Shown here piece after piece: positions 52,509-63,940 of a stretch of 64,000 bases of DNA (the stretch's first letter is position 1; each line of letters opens with the position of its first letter). Made by a program: the position numbers and the translations under genes. The notes beneath the pieces were generated by a model that saw nothing but the letters and a program-made list of their open reading frames with translations, was not told the DNA's origin and ran no database searches. The stretch comes from Thermoplasmatota archaeon (GTDB lineage Archaea; Thermoplasmatota; Penumbrarchaeia; JASLWR01), in the NCBI GenBank assembly GCA_030740765.1, contig JASLWR010000002.1:57621-121620 (forward strand), given 5' to 3'.

Positions 52509-53708
52509 ATGTCCTCTGAAATCAAAGCAAAATTCAGGATCAAGGCGCCGGAGGCAGAGCCTATTTCTTCAGAGGATAAGAAAACCGGTAAGGTGAAAGC
52601 ACCTACCAAACCGATATTCAAGGCTAAAGATGCTACATACAGGGATAAATTGGCCGCAATGCGTCTCGATGAAGAAGAAAATGGTGAAGAAAACGGAACA
52701 AAAACCTTTCAATTTAACGTTAAGGGATCCGATATCTCCGATGAGACTAGTGAAATAACTGCTAAGAAGAAAGGATTTTTCTCGAAAATATCTCAAATGA
52801 AAAAGAAGGCTGAATCGAAATTACGGAAAGAAGAATCCGATAAGAAAAAAATTAGTTTTACACCAAAAAAGGATACCGATGCCCACCAAGACGGGAGAGC
52901 ACGATCAAAGAAATTCAAGGTGAAGGATTCTGGAGAAAGTACTAAAAGGGATGCATCTCCACAGCAAGGAAGTCAAAAGGTCGCTTTTAAAAAGAAGGAT
53001 AATATCCAAGTCGAAAAGACGACAGTTGTGGAAGAAAAGGTCGCCTTTAAAAAGAAGGATAATATCCAGGTCGAAGAGACGACAGTTGTGGAAGAAAGGA
53101 TTGCTTTTAAAAAAAAAGAATCACAAGTTAAAGAATATCCCGCCGAAAGAAAGGAAAAGGTCGCTTTTAAACGGAAAGAGCCCCCGCGGGCTGAGGTGGA
53201 AACCGAACGAAAAAAAAAGATCTCATTCAAACAGAAAGAACGAACACGGGTCGAAAAAACAGCTCCACCAAAGGAGGATACCGGCGAAATTTCCGAGAAA
53301 GAAATTCTTTCAGAAACTAGACCAATAGAACACCCCAAGAAAGATACAGCCTCCGAAGTACAAATTGTTGTAGGGGATTCGAGGGGGGGGGAAAAACATA
53401 AAAAAGAAAAGGAACCCGTTGACGGATTCACTTTGAAAAAATCAATTTCAACGAAAATCAAAAAGAAATCAAAATCCGGTGGATTTTTCTCATCCTTTAT
53501 TCTGAATGGTTTTATTTTATGCATTTTCACAATCGGAGCCACATTTATCCTGAGTTCTCTCAAAAATTCACCTGACACTTCAACCATGTGGAAAATATGT
53601 TTCGTTCCTCAATTGTTTCTAGTTTATGTCATTATAATGGTCCTCATGTATGTCACAAGCCTGATATTGGTTTTTATCGGGATACATAAAAAGTTCAAGG
53701 AAAGATGA
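52509..53708 (+). CDS. lysine-rich repeat protein with two C-terminal membrane helices
   Basis: 399 residues, low complexity and highly charged, with at least five copies of a KVAFKKK-type core; two successive copies are 60 bp/20 residues each (52978-53097) and almost identical. Two membrane helices near the C-terminus (GFILCIFTIGATFILSSL; LFLVYVIIMVLMYVTSLILV). The charged part is therefore probably cytoplasmic and could bind nucleic acid or lipid headgroups (inference). ATG at 52509 is used by preference over 52464, which lies on the TATA-like stretch. Confidence 0.5.
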   Translation: MSSEIKAKFRIKAPEAEPISSEDKKTGKVKAPTKPIFKAKDATYRDKLAAMRLDEEENGEENGTKTFQFNVKGSDISDETSEITAKKKGFFSKISQMKKKAESKLRKEESDKKKISFTPKKDTDAHQDGRARSKKFKVKDSGESTKRDASPQQGSQKVAFKKKDNIQVEKTTVVEEKVAFKKKDNIQVEETTVVEERIAFKKKESQVKEYPAERKEKVAFKRKEPPRAEVETERKKKISFKQKERTRVEKTAPPKEDTGEISEKEILSETRPIEHPKKDTASEVQIVVGDSRGGEKHKKEKEPVDGFTLKKSISTKIKKKSKSGGFFSSFILNGFILCIFTIGATFILSSLKNSPDTSTMWKICFVPQLFLVYVIIMVLMYVTSLILVFIGIHKKFKER

Positions 53709-53860
53709 CAAACTACTGGTCTTTTCCCGATTTCAACCTCTTTATTACCAATATCATTATATACAATAGATTTCCCCCATATCAAAGGAGACCTTCCCAG
53801 GGTAAGATAGAAGGAAAATGTCCGCCATTTTAATTAAATATATCCTGTAGACCAAAATGT

Positions 53861-53966
53861 TAATATATGGTGATTAGCGTCACGAGGCACCACTGTGCCA
53901 AGGGTGTTCCACAGGATAACTGGATATAATAATGAATAAACGATTAAAACTTTGATCTACGAGAAA
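53861..53966 (+). promoter_or_regulatory. probable promoter region of the tRNA gene
   Basis: Two TATA-like elements, TTAATATATGG (53861-53871) and GGATATAATAA (about 53922-53932); the nearer one allows transcription to start about 10-15 nt before the tRNA. Between them is a short hairpin GGCAC-CACT-GTGCC. No gene seen in 53709-53966. Confidence 0.35.
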
Positions 53967-54190
53967 GGGTCCGTAGCTCAGCTAGGTAAGACGTTCATTG
54001 CAATTCGGCATTAAAATAATATTAAAATAACTTTCAATACCTACGTAATATGAATGTGCTTCCGGTCCTTTCACTTGAATTGGCCGTAGCAATCGTAGTT
54101 TCGCCGAAATTAGGGGCTGGGAACGTTTCTAGAAAGAGCATCTGGCTTTTAACCAGATGGCCGGGGGTTCGAATCCCCTCGGACCCGCCA
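53967..54190 (+). tRNA. tRNA-Lys(UUU) with D-loop intron
   Basis: Acceptor stem GGGTCCG (53967-53973)/CGGACCC (54180-54186), D-stem GCTC (53976-53979)/GAGC (54136-54139), anticodon arm TCTGG-CTTTTAA-CCAGA (54141-54157) with anticodon TTT, T-arm GGGGG-TTCGAAT-CCCCT, G73 and an encoded CCA (54188-54190). The spliced D-arm reads GCTC-AGCTAGGTA-GAGC. Exons are 53967-53987 and 54135-54190; the intron interrupts the D-loop. Confidence 0.93.
53988..54134 (+). other. tRNA intron, position 20/21, with bulge-helix-bulge
   Basis: 147 nt. A canonical splice motif forms: central 4-bp helix CTAG (53982-53985) with CTAG (54129-54132); 3-nt bulges GTA (53986-53988) and AAA (54133-54135); intron-side helix AGACGTTC (53989-53996) with GAACGTTT (54121-54128, one G-T pair). 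Cleavage after the second base of each bulge leaves an exact tRNA-Lys D-loop. No open reading frame or C/D box is evident inside. Confidence 0.88.
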
Positions 54191-54246
54191 TTTCTCTAAT
54201 GATATAATTCAATAGGAGGGGTCGAAACGAATATACTTTATGAGCA

Positions 54247-54312
54247 ACCCACATTTGAAAATGTGGGTATCATCCTCGAAAATCCGCGGTTTTCTGCGGA
54301 TAAAACCACCAG
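54247..54312. repeat. perfect palindrome and hairpin before rpoH
   Basis: ACCCACATTT-GA-AAATGTGGGT (54247-54268) is a perfect 10-bp inverted repeat, followed by ATCCGC/GCGGAT enclosed by CTCGAAA/TTTCGAG. Similar in style to the other arrays. The rest of 54191-54585 has no credible gene. Confidence 0.55.
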
Positions 54313-54585
54313 TCTCTTTCGAGGGGCGGAAGGCGAAGGAATTTACTATTCTACTACCCCCATCCAAATATCCAGTTCCGTTTCGGACAATGTTATAAAT
54401 ATTTTAAGGACAAATTCATTTGATCGGAATACAGGTCCAATTAATCAATTCCCGATGGTTTTATCAAAGAACCGTACAAACAGGAATATGGGTCGTGACC
54501 CGCTGGCACAGCAAGACCAAAATTCAATTTACCCATTCTTTAGAAATGGTTTGATTAAATAACATTCCCATGGAGAGCGCGGCTT

Positions 54586-54825
54586 ATGGTCAAGATCGAC
54601 GTTACGAAACACATGCTTGTTCCAGAACATATCATTCTGGACGAGGAAGAGACCCGAGAAGTACTGGAAAAATATTCCATTAACAAGGAATCGCTTCCAA
54701 AGATACATATTACGGACCCTGTAATCAAGCTTATCGAGGCAAAAGAGGGTGCTGTGGTAAAGATAATCCGGAACAGTCGGACCACAGGAAGCGCGATTTA
54801 CTATCGCTTCGTAGTCGCTAAATAA
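54586..54825 (+). CDS. rpoH: RNA polymerase subunit H
   Basis: 79 residues, normal size for archaeal H (eukaryotic Rpb5 C-terminal part): HMLVPEHIILDEEETREVL and the DPVIKLIEAKEGAVVKIIR segment that contacts A'. GGAGAG lies 11 nt before the ATG. First gene of the rpoH-B-A'-A''-L30e operon. Confidence 0.95.
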   Translation: MVKIDVTKHMLVPEHIILDEEETREVLEKYSINKESLPKIHITDPVIKLIEAKEGAVVKIIRNSRTTGSAIYYRFVVAK

Positions 54826-54859
54826 TTTAATATTATTTTGTATAAATGGCGGGATTTAA

Positions 54860-57800
54860 ATGAGAGAATTAGTAAAAGCTTTTTTCAGAAATCGTAGTGT
54901 CGTAAACCACCACCTTGCATCATTTAATGATTTTCTTCCAACCCATGATAATCCAAATTCGAGGATGCAGAGGCTTGTGAATTCCATCGCCATAGGGGAT
55001 GTTGGAAAAGAAAAAGGACTTATAAGGCTTGATATTGGTTCCATCGAGGAGGAGAATATCGACATCCGGCTCGGTCAGATCCGTATAGGCGTACCCTTCA
55101 TCACTGAGGCGAACGGAGCCCAGCACAAGCTCACACCCATGGAATCCAGACAAAGGAATGCCACATACAAGGCTCCGATCTACCTGGATTATACGGTTGT
55201 CCAGACAGATTCAAACGGTGTACAAACATTCATGGAGCCCGAGAAGAACGTTCGTATTGGCGATCTTCCGCTCATGATTAAATGCAAATTGTGCAATATC
55301 CACCGCGATCAGATCGGGAATGAGAGAGAGCTCACCAAGGAAGAATACGAAAACGAATTGATTCTGCACAAGGAGGATCCACTGGACCCCGGTGGTTATT
55401 ACGTGATAAATGGGGTTGAAAGGGTTCTCATTTCACTGGAGGATCTGGCACCCAACAGGATCCTGGTGGAACATTCCGAGAGATACGGGACTAAACTCGA
55501 AGTGGGTAAGGTCTATTCCCAGCACCAGGGATACAGGGCTCTTACATATATAGGCAGAACCAAGGATTGGATGCTCTTCGTGAAGGTACCAGCCGCATCC
55601 GGGAACATTCCTTTCCCCGTGCTTCTCAAGGCCCTCGACATGGAGAGCGACCAGGAGATTGCTGACGCTACCATATCGGATGATCGTATGTCAAATATTA
55701 TTTACGCCAATCTCGAAGACTGCGCACAGCAGCACGAGGTGTTCGCAACAACTGACGCCATTGCTTACCTTGAGAAAAAATTTGCAACCGGTCAAGCGAA
55801 GGAATATCGCCAGAGAAAGGTGGAGTCGATCCTCGATCATTCACTTCTCCCTCACTTGGGTATAACCCGCGAGAGTCGGTCAAAAAAGGCATTATATCTA
55901 TGCAGGATCGCAAGAAATGTGTTGGAACTGCATCTGGAGATCAGGAAACCGGATGATAAGGATCATTATGCCAACAAGAGGCTCAAACTGGCGGGGGATC
56001 TCATAGAGGAGCTATTTCGTGTAGCCTTTACCAACCTCTGCAAGGACCTTAAGTACCAACTGGAACGCAGTTACGTCAGAAAGAAGAAACTGAAGATCAG
56101 CTCAGCGATCCGCCCCGATGTTTTGACGAGCCGCCTCCTTCACGCCCTGGCCACAGGTAACTGGGTGGGAGGAAGAGCCGGTGTCTCACAATTGCTGGAC
56201 CGAACCTCTAACATGTCCACTTTGAGCCATCTGAGAAGAGTTACATCTCCCTTGACCAGGAGTCAGCCTCACTTCGAAGCCCGTGACCTGCACCCCACAC
56301 AGTGGGGAAGGCTATGCCCCAATGAAACCCCGGAAGGCCAAAACTGCGGTCTGGTGAAGAACCTCGCTCTGATGGTTGACATTTCGGAAGGATATGATGC
56401 GGAAAAGTTAGTGGAATCAATGTACTATCTTGATGTGAACCCCATAGGAAAGAAGGTGGTCCACGATACGAAAATATTTGTAAATGGCGACCTGATAGGT
56501 ATACACAAAGACCCGGAGAAACTGGTGGAGGAGATAAAAAGAAAAAGAAGGAACGCCACCCTAGCCATCCCCCCGGAGAAGTCTCAAGAGGTCAATGCCA
56601 GATTCGATAGACATACCAATGAAATATTTGTCAATTGCGACGAGGGGAGGATCAGAAGACCTCTGCTGGTGGTGGAGGATGGGAAACTACTACTAACCGA
56701 TGAAAACATCAAGGATCTAAACGAGGGGAGGATCGACTTCAGGTCACTCCTGCAGCGGGGTGTCATAGACCTAATTGATGCCGAAGAGGAAGAGGATATT
56801 TACGTCGCACTGAACGAGGACGAACTCACGGTGGATCATACTCACATGGAGATCGACCCCATCGCAATTGTTGGTGTGGCGGGAGGGGTGGTCCCCTTCA
56901 GCATGCACAATTCGTCTCCCCGGAATACAATGGGATCCGCCATGGCAAAGCAGGCCCTCGGACTCGGAACTACCAATTATCGTCTACGGCCGGATACAAG
57001 GGGCCATCTGTTCCATTATCCCCAGAAGCCAATGGTGCAAACGGAGACTATGAAATACATTAATTTCAATGAACGGCCAGCAGGTCAGAATTTCGTTGTG
57101 GGTGTTATTTCTTTTCATGGATACAACATGGAAGATGCCCTTATCATCAACAAGAACGCTGTTGAGCGCGGTCTTGGTCGTTCCACCTTTATCCGTGCAT
57201 ACAGGGCGGAGGAGCGACGATATCCTGGTGGACAGGAAGACAAGTTCGAGATTCCCGAGCCCAACGTAAGGGGAGCAAGAGAGGATAAATCATACAATCA
57301 TCTCGACGAGGACGGCCTGGTTACACCCGAGGAATACGTCAGCGGGGGTGTAGTCCTGGTTGGAAAGACATCTCCACCCAGATTCCTGGAGGAACAACAT
57401 GATTTTCTCACACCCCAGGTAAGAAGGGATACTTCCATCACCTGTCGGCATGGAGAATCCGGGTATGTGGATACTGTAACCATTACCGAGAACGAGAACG
57501 GATCAAGATTGGTGAAGGTGAAGGTTAGAGATCTTAGAATACCTGAACTTGGCGATAAATTTGCATCCAGACACGGTCAGAAAGGCGTAATTGGTCTCGT
57601 CGTCCCTCAGGAGAACATGCCTTTCAATGAATACGGCATACAACCCGACCTTATAATCAACCCACACGCCATTCCTTCTCGAATGACTGTTGGCCATGTT
57701 CTGGAAATGATATCGGGAAAAATGGGTGCCGAGATGGGTCGATTGATCGACGGTACGATATTTAGCGGCGAGCCCGAGAAGAGGATGAGATCGCTTCTAA

Positions 57801-58291
57801 CGCAAGCAGGTTACAAGCATTCCGGCAAGGAAGTGCTGTATGACGGTTTGACCGGGCGTAAGTTAGAGGCAGACATTTTCATGGGCGTGATCTACTACCA
57901 GAAACTGCATCACATGGTCTCGGGAAAAATGCACGTTCGTTCCCGGGGACCGGTGCAGATACTTACACGGCAGCCCACTGAGGGTAGGGCCAGACAAGGG
58001 GGTCTGAGGTTTGGAGAGATGGAAAGGGATACCCTTATCGGCCACGGAGCGTCAATGGTGATCAAGGACAGGTTGCTTGACGAATCGGATGGGACCTCCC
58101 AATTTGTTTGTGGTAACCTGAAATGCGGTCATATTGCAATGCTGGACCGAAGCGGATTTTTGCGTTGTCCCATATGCGGTGATACCACTAACATACACAA
58201 GGTAGAGACCTCGTATGCGTTCAAGCTACTACTGGATGAATTGAAATCAATGGGAATAATCCTACGATTACAGCTGGAGGACCTGAGATGA
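54860..58291 (+). CDS. rpoB: RNA polymerase subunit B (undivided)
   Basis: 1143 residues covering both halves that many euryarchaeota split into B'' and B'. [20 protein letters not shown] and [13 protein letters not shown] are core catalytic-centre segments; [22 protein letters not shown] and the C-terminal zinc site CGNLKCG...CPICG are intact. An unsplit B fits Thermoplasmata and Thermococci rather than methanogens or haloarchaea. Stop overlaps the next ATG by 4 nt. Confidence 0.97.
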   Translation: MRELVKAFFRNRSVVNHHLASFNDFLPTHDNPNSRMQRLVNSIAIGDVGKEKGLIRLDIGSIEEENIDIRLGQIRIGVPFITEANGAQHKLTPMESRQRNATYKAPIYLDYTVVQTDSNGVQTFMEPEKNVRIGDLPLMIKCKLCNIHRDQIGNERELTKEEYENELILHKEDPLDPGGYYVINGVERVLISLEDLAPNRILVEHSERYGTKLEVGKVYSQHQGYRALTYIGRTKDWMLFVKVPAASGNIPFPVLLKALDMESDQEIADATISDDRMSNIIYANLEDCAQQHEVFATTDAIAYLEKKFATGQAKEYRQRKVESILDHSLLPHLGITRESRSKKALYLCRIARNVLELHLEIRKPDDKDHYANKRLKLAGDLIEELFRVAFTNLCKDLKYQLERSYVRKKKLKISSAIRPDVLTSRLLHALATGNWVGGRAGVSQLLDRTSNMSTLSHLRRVTSPLTRSQPHFEARDLHPTQWGRLCPNETPEGQNCGLVKNLALMVDISEGYDAEKLVESMYYLDVNPIGKKVVHDTKIFVNGDLIGIHKDPEKLVEEIKRKRRNATLAIPPEKSQEVNARFDRHTNEIFVNCDEGRIRRPLLVVEDGKLLLTDENIKDLNEGRIDFRSLLQRGVIDLIDAEEEEDIYVALNEDELTVDHTHMEIDPIAIVGVAGGVVPFSMHNSSPRNTMGSAMAKQALGLGTTNYRLRPDTRGHLFHYPQKPMVQTETMKYINFNERPAGQNFVVGVISFHGYNMEDALIINKNAVERGLGRSTFIRAYRAEERRYPGGQEDKFEIPEPNVRGAREDKSYNHLDEDGLVTPEEYVSGGVVLVGKTSPPRFLEEQHDFLTPQVRRDTSITCRHGESGYVDTVTITENENGSRLVKVKVRDLRIPELGDKFASRHGQKGVIGLVVPQENMPFNEYGIQPDLIINPHAIPSRMTVGHVLEMISGKMGAEMGRLIDGTIFSGEPEKRMRSLLTQAGYKHSGKEVLYDGLTGRKLEADIFMGVIYYQKLHHMVSGKMHVRSRGPVQILTRQPTEGRARQGGLRFGEMERDTLIGHGASMVIKDRLLDESDGTSQFVCGNLKCGHIAMLDRSGFLRCPICGDTTNIHKVETSYAFKLLLDELKSMGIILRLQLEDLR

Positions 58292-60936
58292 AGCCCAAGA
58301 GGATTAAACAGATAGAGTTCGGTCTGCTTTCACCGGAAGAGATCAGAAAGATGTCGGCACTGAAGGTGATAACCGCAGATACCTATGATGAGGATGGTTT
58401 CCCAATTGATATGGGTCTTATGGATACTCATCTGGGAGTTATAGAACCGGGCCTCAGGTGCAAGACCTGCGGTCGAAAGGTAGACGAATGTCCCGGTCAT
58501 TTCGGTCATATCAACCTCGCCATGCCAGTTATACATGTCGGATATGTCAAACTCATAAAGAACCTGCTTCGTGCTAGCTGTCGGTCCTGCGGCCGATGTC
58601 TTCTCAATCCCAGAGAGATAGAGGACGCGAAGGTTAGCCTGCAGAAATGTCTCGACAACGGGTTATTCAATGAGACCGATACGGTATTCAAAGAAGTGGT
58701 TAGAGAGGCTTCCAAAGCAAAATCCTGTCCGCATTGCGGTGCGGAGCAGAAGAAAATAGTATTGGACAAACCAACCACCCTCAGGGAAGAACGACACAAG
58801 CTCACCCCCCGCGAGGTAAGGGGGAGATTGGAAAAGATACCGGAAGGCGACCTTCCGGTTCTCAGTGTCAATCCGGAAATCGCAAGACCCGAATACATGA
58901 TCCTCGCAGTCTTACCGGTTCCACCGGTCACTGCAAGACCTTCCATCACGCTTGAATCCGGCGATCGTTCAGAGGATGATCTAACGCACAAGATGGTGGA
59001 TATACTGAGAATCAACCAGCGTCTTCTGGAGAACAGGGATGCAGGCGCACCGCAACTCATAGTGGAAGACCTTTGGGAACTTCTCCAGTACCATGTAACG
59101 ACCTATTTCAACAATCAGACCTCCGGAATACCTCCGGCTAGGCATAGAAGCGGCAGACCCCTCAAAACCCTTACACAGCGTCTAAAGGGAAAGGAGGGAC
59201 GGTTCAGGTCCAATCTTTCCGGTAAAAGAGTGAACTTCTCGGCCCGAACGGTTATTTCTCCCGATCCCTTTATATCCATAAACGAAGTCGGCATTCCTTA
59301 TCAGATCGCCCAGGAACTGACCATCCCCGCCAGGGTGAACCGGTACAACATAGAGGTGTTGAGGGAGCTTGTGCGAAACGGACCGGATACTTATCCAGGT
59401 GTGAATTATATAATGCGGAATGACGGACGCCGTATCAAGTTGACGGAGAAAAATGCAGAGCACCTTGCGGACGAGGTTCTCGAAGAAGGATGTGTAGTCG
59501 AAAGACAGGTGATCGACGGGGATATTGTACTCTTTAACAGGCAGCCTTCGCTTCACAGGATGTCCATGATGGCCCACACTGTAAAGGTGATGAAGCACAA
59601 GACCTTCCGGTTGAATCTATGTGTCTGTCCCCCGTACAATGCGGATTTTGACGGAGATGAGATGAACCTTCACTTGTTACAGAGTGACGAGGCCAGGGCC
59701 GAGGCGATGATATTGATGGCACCCCAGGAACATATACTTTCACCGAGGTTCGGGGGGCCCGTCATAGGGGCGATCCATGATCACATTTCCGGTGCGTTTC
59801 TGGCCACATATCATAGGGAATTCAATTACGAACAAGTTCTCGACATTCTTGAGAAGATCAACTGGTTAAAAGGCATGCCAGAACCAGATCGTGTGGATGA
59901 GAATGGAATACGATACTGGAAGGGTATATCCATATTCTCGCTGATACTACCGGAAGATCTTAATCTTGATTACAAAGCCTCCATTTTTGACACTGATCTG
60001 CCGGAGGAAGACACAATTGTCAGGATACGAAACGGAAAAATATTACAGGGTACCGTTGATGGAAGATCCATAAGCGCATTCAAGGGAAAAATACTTGACA
60101 CCGTTGTAAGGGAATACGGCCCGGATGAAGGGCGGAAATTCCTTGATAACGTCACCAAGGTTTCACTTGGTGCCATTTCCCAACTGGGTTTTTCCACGGG
60201 TATCGACGACCAGGACATACCGGAGGAAGCTTCCAACCAGATCCGGGAAGGGCTGCAAATGGCCAGTGATGCAGTGGCCAAATTAGTACGCTCCTTCCAC
60301 GAGGGAATACTTACACAGCTTCCGGGTCGTTCCCTGGAAGAAACATTGGAAGTGGAGGCAATGAAGGTACTTGCAAAAGCCAGGGACGTTGCAGGAGAGA
60401 TCGCAGGAAAACATCTCGGTCTTGGAAATTCCGCTGTGATTATGGCGAAATCAGGAGCCAGGGGTTCAATGCTCAACTTGTCCCAGATGTCCGGCTCCAT
60501 AGGGCAGCAGGCAGTTAGAGGTGAGAGAATATCCCGAGGATACGAAAACCGTACCTTGCCCCATTTCAAGAGAGGAGACAAGGGTAGCGAGGCAAAGGGT
60601 TTTGTCAAATCATGTTTCAAAGACGGCCTTACTCCCACTGAATATTTCTTCCACGCCATGGGCGGAAGAGAGGGTCTGGTGGATACCGCTGTGAGGACAT
60701 CTCGCTCTGGTTACATGCAGAGGCGGTTGATCAATGCTCTCGAGAATCTTCGGCTAGTAGAGGACGGGACCGTGAGGGATACCGATTCCGTTATAGTGCA
60801 GTTCAAGTTCGGCGAGGACGGCATTGATCCGGCCAAAAGTATTGCCGGAAACCCGGTCGATATGGAAGAGATGTTCAAGAAAAGGATGATATACAATCAA
60901 GAAAACGATCCCTTGAAAAAGGAGGTGAAAGAATGA
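58288..60936 (+). CDS. rpoA1: RNA polymerase subunit A'
   Basis: 882 residues, normal length. N-terminal zinc sites ([28 protein letters not shown] and CPHCG), the switch/lid region [16 protein letters not shown], and the catalytic Mg loop [12 protein letters not shown] are present; the bridge helix region [20 protein letters not shown] closes the domain. Ends KEVKE and overlaps rpoA2 as ATGA. No intein. Confidence 0.97.
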   Translation: MKPKRIKQIEFGLLSPEEIRKMSALKVITADTYDEDGFPIDMGLMDTHLGVIEPGLRCKTCGRKVDECPGHFGHINLAMPVIHVGYVKLIKNLLRASCRSCGRCLLNPREIEDAKVSLQKCLDNGLFNETDTVFKEVVREASKAKSCPHCGAEQKKIVLDKPTTLREERHKLTPREVRGRLEKIPEGDLPVLSVNPEIARPEYMILAVLPVPPVTARPSITLESGDRSEDDLTHKMVDILRINQRLLENRDAGAPQLIVEDLWELLQYHVTTYFNNQTSGIPPARHRSGRPLKTLTQRLKGKEGRFRSNLSGKRVNFSARTVISPDPFISINEVGIPYQIAQELTIPARVNRYNIEVLRELVRNGPDTYPGVNYIMRNDGRRIKLTEKNAEHLADEVLEEGCVVERQVIDGDIVLFNRQPSLHRMSMMAHTVKVMKHKTFRLNLCVCPPYNADFDGDEMNLHLLQSDEARAEAMILMAPQEHILSPRFGGPVIGAIHDHISGAFLATYHREFNYEQVLDILEKINWLKGMPEPDRVDENGIRYWKGISIFSLILPEDLNLDYKASIFDTDLPEEDTIVRIRNGKILQGTVDGRSISAFKGKILDTVVREYGPDEGRKFLDNVTKVSLGAISQLGFSTGIDDQDIPEEASNQIREGLQMASDAVAKLVRSFHEGILTQLPGRSLEETLEVEAMKVLAKARDVAGEIAGKHLGLGNSAVIMAKSGARGSMLNLSQMSGSIGQQAVRGERISRGYENRTLPHFKRGDKGSEAKGFVKSCFKDGLTPTEYFFHAMGGREGLVDTAVRTSRSGYMQRRLINALENLRLVEDGTVRDTDSVIVQFKFGEDGIDPAKSIAGNPVDMEEMFKKRMIYNQENDPLKKEVKE

Positions 60937-62220
60937 CCACCAGCATCACCAGGAAGACCATAAATGCCTTCATCACCCGGGGTATCAACGAGGATACTGC
61001 CATTGAGATTGTCGAAAAGGGTTACAATCTTGCGCGTATCGAGAAAGCTGAATTCCCTCAACTGGTGGAAGATCTGGGCCCGGATATGGCTTTCGAAGTG
61101 GCAAAGAAGGTGTTCACCAGGACGCGGTTCGATGATTTCGGTAAAGTTTTCAATGATCTTCGGGATAAATACCAGGAAGAACAGGGAGAACCGGAGCCGG
61201 AGAAGGGGGAGGTAAACATCGAAAAAATTCCCAAAAAACACCGCAGCATCCCCAAGAAAGAATGTGACAGGGGCATTGTGTTTACCATTGGAAAGGCATC
61301 CCTGGTCGAGCAGTTGAGGAAAATATCACAGGAGACCGGCAAAGCCATTTGGGGAAATAATTTCAAGATAAACACCTCCAGGTTCTCATTCCCTCTAACT
61401 GCCTATATTTATATAATCGGAAAAGGGGTTGAGTTCAGGTCGGTCATAAGCGAGATATATTCCAAGCCTGTTGATAGAAAGGACATATTGATAGAATCCC
61501 AAAGGGATGAGATATTCCCATCATATTTCCTGCTCACAGACATCTCACCACTGGGAGAGGTCATCGATCTCATGGAAATGGTATCTCCCAGCGGAACGTC
61601 CATTAAAAGCGCACGGAATTACACCAACATACTGGTCCACAAGGGTGAGTATCTACCGTACGAGATGTACGATTTCGGGAAGAAGGAAGGAGAGATAAAA
61701 GAGGACTTGGAGCCATCAAGACCGAAAACCATCAAAGAGCAGTTGAACATGATCTGGAAAATAGATGAGATGGAAATGGTAGACGACTTTATTTCGTTTC
61801 TCAAGAATGGGAAGAAGATGGCTTTCTGGGGTGTAGATTTCCCTATCAGCAAGAAGAAGTTCTCGTTCCCCATCTCGGGCTATCTCATGACCGAAAACGA
61901 CATATCACACAAGGCTACAATAACGGATCTGGTAAAATATTCCGCAAAACAGCTCCCGGAATCAGGGACATGTCCGAGTAAATACGAAGGGGAACATGAT
62001 ACGTTTATTGTGATTTCCGAGATAACCAAGATAGAGGAACCGAAACAACTCGTCCATTTCAGAAATCCACGAGGAAAGCGGCCGACCAGTCTCCGTACCT
62101 ACATCCGGGTATTGGGGGGGCCCAAGGAAGGAACCATCATCGATCAGAAAGACATCACGATACGTGCTCCCGAGGTGGCGATCAAAAAGAAGATGAAAGA
62201 AACCATTAAGACGGTTACCA
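60933..62220 (+). other. N-terminal extension of A'': HhH-like segment plus duplicated unknown domain
   Basis: Residues 1 to about 430. The two repeats are 157 residues apart and align: GK-x-WG-x-x-F, SRFSFP/KKFSFP, then [28 protein letters not shown] and [18 protein letters not shown]. The W-G start and beta-rich pattern suggest a small PUA/EVE/ASCH-like barrel, but this is a guess from pattern only. Confidence 0.6.
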
Positions 62221-63551
62221 TTCCCACCATCAAGGATAAAATCTCGGAGATAGTCGAGAAAAGAAAACTGAACCTTGATCCGGATGACATCACCAGGCTG
62301 GGGCTCAAATACGGCAGGATCAAGAAGGAGGAGGCCGAGCTTGAGGTGTTACTCGAATGTTACAATAAAATATACCTCGCCCGAAAAGATATCAAATCCC
62401 ATCTCCCCGTCAGTACTATCGATGAACTGTCCGAAAACATCTTAAAATTCGACCCTGATCAGGGGCAGCTGGCTGACGTGATCGAGGACATAATCCAGGT
62501 ACGGGACCGAAGGCTTATGGACCCGCACGAGTCCTGTGGAATAGTATCAGCTCAGTCCATAGGCGAACCCGGCACGCAAATGACCATGAGAACGTTTCAC
62601 TATGCAGGGGTAGCCGAGATCAACGTCACATTGGGACTGCCGCGTCTCATCGAGATAGTGGACGCCCGGCGGCAGCCCTCGACACCAATTATGGAGGTCC
62701 ACCTGACAGATGACGTAAAGGATGACAGGGCCAAGGTGCAGAAGATCATTACCGATATTGAAGCTACTAAACTGATGGACGTGGCGTCTCTCAAGACCGA
62801 TCTTACGAATATGAACGTCCGGATCGAACCCGACAAGGAAAAGATGGCCACCAGGGGAGTTTCCGTTGATGATATAAAGGAGCGGTTGATGAACTCACGG
62901 CTTAGGGGTATTTCCAGGACGAAGACGAAACTCACCATTGAGGAAGAACGGGGCACCGGCAATCTTATAATGTCCTCCGACCAGATCTCCTACAAGCACT
63001 TACAGGCGCTTGTGGAAGGTATTAAAGGGGTACGGGTCAAGGGTATAAAGGACGTGGAAAGATGCATTGCAAGAATGGAAAAGGGTGAGGGTTACGTAAT
63101 CCACTCTGAGGGGTCCAATCTCCTAGAAACACTGGCGGTTAACGGGGTCGACATCACCAGGACCACCACTAATAATATCCGGGAAATTTACGCGGTTCTC
63201 GGGGTGGAAGCCGCAAGGAACTCCATAATAAAGGAAGCCTACGACACCCTTAGAGAACAGGGTTTGCAGGTTGACATTCGGCATATTATGCTTGTTGCGG
63301 ACATCATGTGCGTTTATGGGGACATTCGACCCATAGGAAGGCACGGTATCACGGGAAAGAAATCAAGCGTTCTTGCGAGAGCCGCATTCGAGATCGCCGC
63401 AGCAACCCTGCTGACGGCGGGAATCAAGGGAGAGGTGGATTCCCTTGAAGGCATAGCAGAGAACATCATTGTGGGGCAACCTGTGGTCACCGGGACAGGA
63501 GAGGTGGCATTGGCGTACGACCCGGCGAGAAAATGTAAAGAGGTGATCTGA
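60933..63551 (+). CDS. rpoA2: RNA polymerase subunit A'' with long N-terminal extension
   Basis: 872 residues, about twice the normal A'' (near 380-400). The A'' core starts around residue 430-450 and includes [20 protein letters not shown] at 536 and [20 protein letters not shown], ending with [21 protein letters not shown]. The first part is extra: residues 1-65, [19 protein letters not shown] with [18 protein letters not shown], look like a helix-hairpin-helix; a charged linker follows; then two related domains start about 136 ([21 protein letters not shown]) and 293 ([22 protein letters not shown]). One unbroken frame, coupled to rpoA1 by ATGA and to L30e by 1 nt. Confidence 0.95.
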   Translation: MTTSITRKTINAFITRGINEDTAIEIVEKGYNLARIEKAEFPQLVEDLGPDMAFEVAKKVFTRTRFDDFGKVFNDLRDKYQEEQGEPEPEKGEVNIEKIPKKHRSIPKKECDRGIVFTIGKASLVEQLRKISQETGKAIWGNNFKINTSRFSFPLTAYIYIIGKGVEFRSVISEIYSKPVDRKDILIESQRDEIFPSYFLLTDISPLGEVIDLMEMVSPSGTSIKSARNYTNILVHKGEYLPYEMYDFGKKEGEIKEDLEPSRPKTIKEQLNMIWKIDEMEMVDDFISFLKNGKKMAFWGVDFPISKKKFSFPISGYLMTENDISHKATITDLVKYSAKQLPESGTCPSKYEGEHDTFIVISEITKIEEPKQLVHFRNPRGKRPTSLRTYIRVLGGPKEGTIIDQKDITIRAPEVAIKKKMKETIKTVTIPTIKDKISEIVEKRKLNLDPDDITRLGLKYGRIKKEEAELEVLLECYNKIYLARKDIKSHLPVSTIDELSENILKFDPDQGQLADVIEDIIQVRDRRLMDPHESCGIVSAQSIGEPGTQMTMRTFHYAGVAEINVTLGLPRLIEIVDARRQPSTPIMEVHLTDDVKDDRAKVQKIITDIEATKLMDVASLKTDLTNMNVRIEPDKEKMATRGVSVDDIKERLMNSRLRGISRTKTKLTIEEERGTGNLIMSSDQISYKHLQALVEGIKGVRVKGIKDVERCIARMEKGEGYVIHSEGSNLLETLAVNGVDITRTTTNNIREIYAVLGVEAARNSIIKEAYDTLREQGLQVDIRHIMLVADIMCVYGDIRPIGRHGITGKKSSVLARAAFEIAAATLLTAGIKGEVDSLEGIAENIIVGQPVVTGTGEVALAYDPARKCKEVI

Positions 63552-63552
63552 A

Positions 63553-63840
63553 ATGGATATCCGTCGTGCATTAAGGCAGGCTGTTTCTACCGGGACCGTT
63601 TTCCTAGGGACGAAACTAACGTTAAAAGCGCTGAAGAAAAAGAAGGTCAAACTGATAATATACTGTAAGAACACATCCACACCGCAAGAAGAGATATTCC
63701 TGAAATTTGGAGACATTCCGAACTACCAATTCCCGGGAACTAACTTCGAGCTTGGTGCTGCTTGCGGGAAACCCTTTGCGGTATCGGTGCTGTCCATAAT
63801 CAAACCTGGCGAGTCTGACATATTGGCCCTGATAAAATAA
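63553..63840 (+). CDS. rpl30e: ribosomal protein L30e
   Basis: 95 residues of the L7Ae/L30e family: IRRALRQAVSTGTVFLGTKL at the N-terminus and PGTNFELGAACGKPFAVSVL at the C-terminus. It follows rpoA2 by 1 nt, the usual archaeal gene order. T-rich TCTTTTTT (63859-63866) just beyond could end the operon transcript. Confidence 0.95.
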   Translation: MDIRRALRQAVSTGTVFLGTKLTLKALKKKKVKLIIYCKNTSTPQEEIFLKFGDIPNYQFPGTNFELGAACGKPFAVSVLSIIKPGESDILALIK

Positions 63841-63875
63841 GAATTATTTCTTAAAAAATCTTTTTTCCCCACCGT

Positions 63876-63930
63876 TTGACAAGTAATAATAAAAAAAAAA
63901 GCCCACCCATTGATATCATGGATGGGCTAC
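63876..63930 (-). terminator. probable terminator of the minus-strand gene entering from the right
   Basis: Read on the minus strand, AGCCCATCCAT...ATGGGTGGGCT forms a 10-bp stem with one mismatch (63900-63929), followed by a run of eleven T (63889-63899). It lies just downstream of the partial gene at 63941. Confidence 0.65.
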
Positions 63931-63940
63931 AATATTTTCT

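Noticed and set aside
53988..54134. Box C/D guide RNA or homing endonuclease within the tRNA intron
   Set aside because: No C/D boxes and no open frame of useful length were seen.
54263..54562. 99-codon frame before rpoH
   Set aside because: It begins inside a perfect palindrome and has no ribosome site, homology or protein-like composition.
54860..63551. Inteins in the RNA polymerase genes
   Set aside because: Catalytic motifs are uninterrupted and the extra A'' sequence is N-terminal, with no intein splice motifs.
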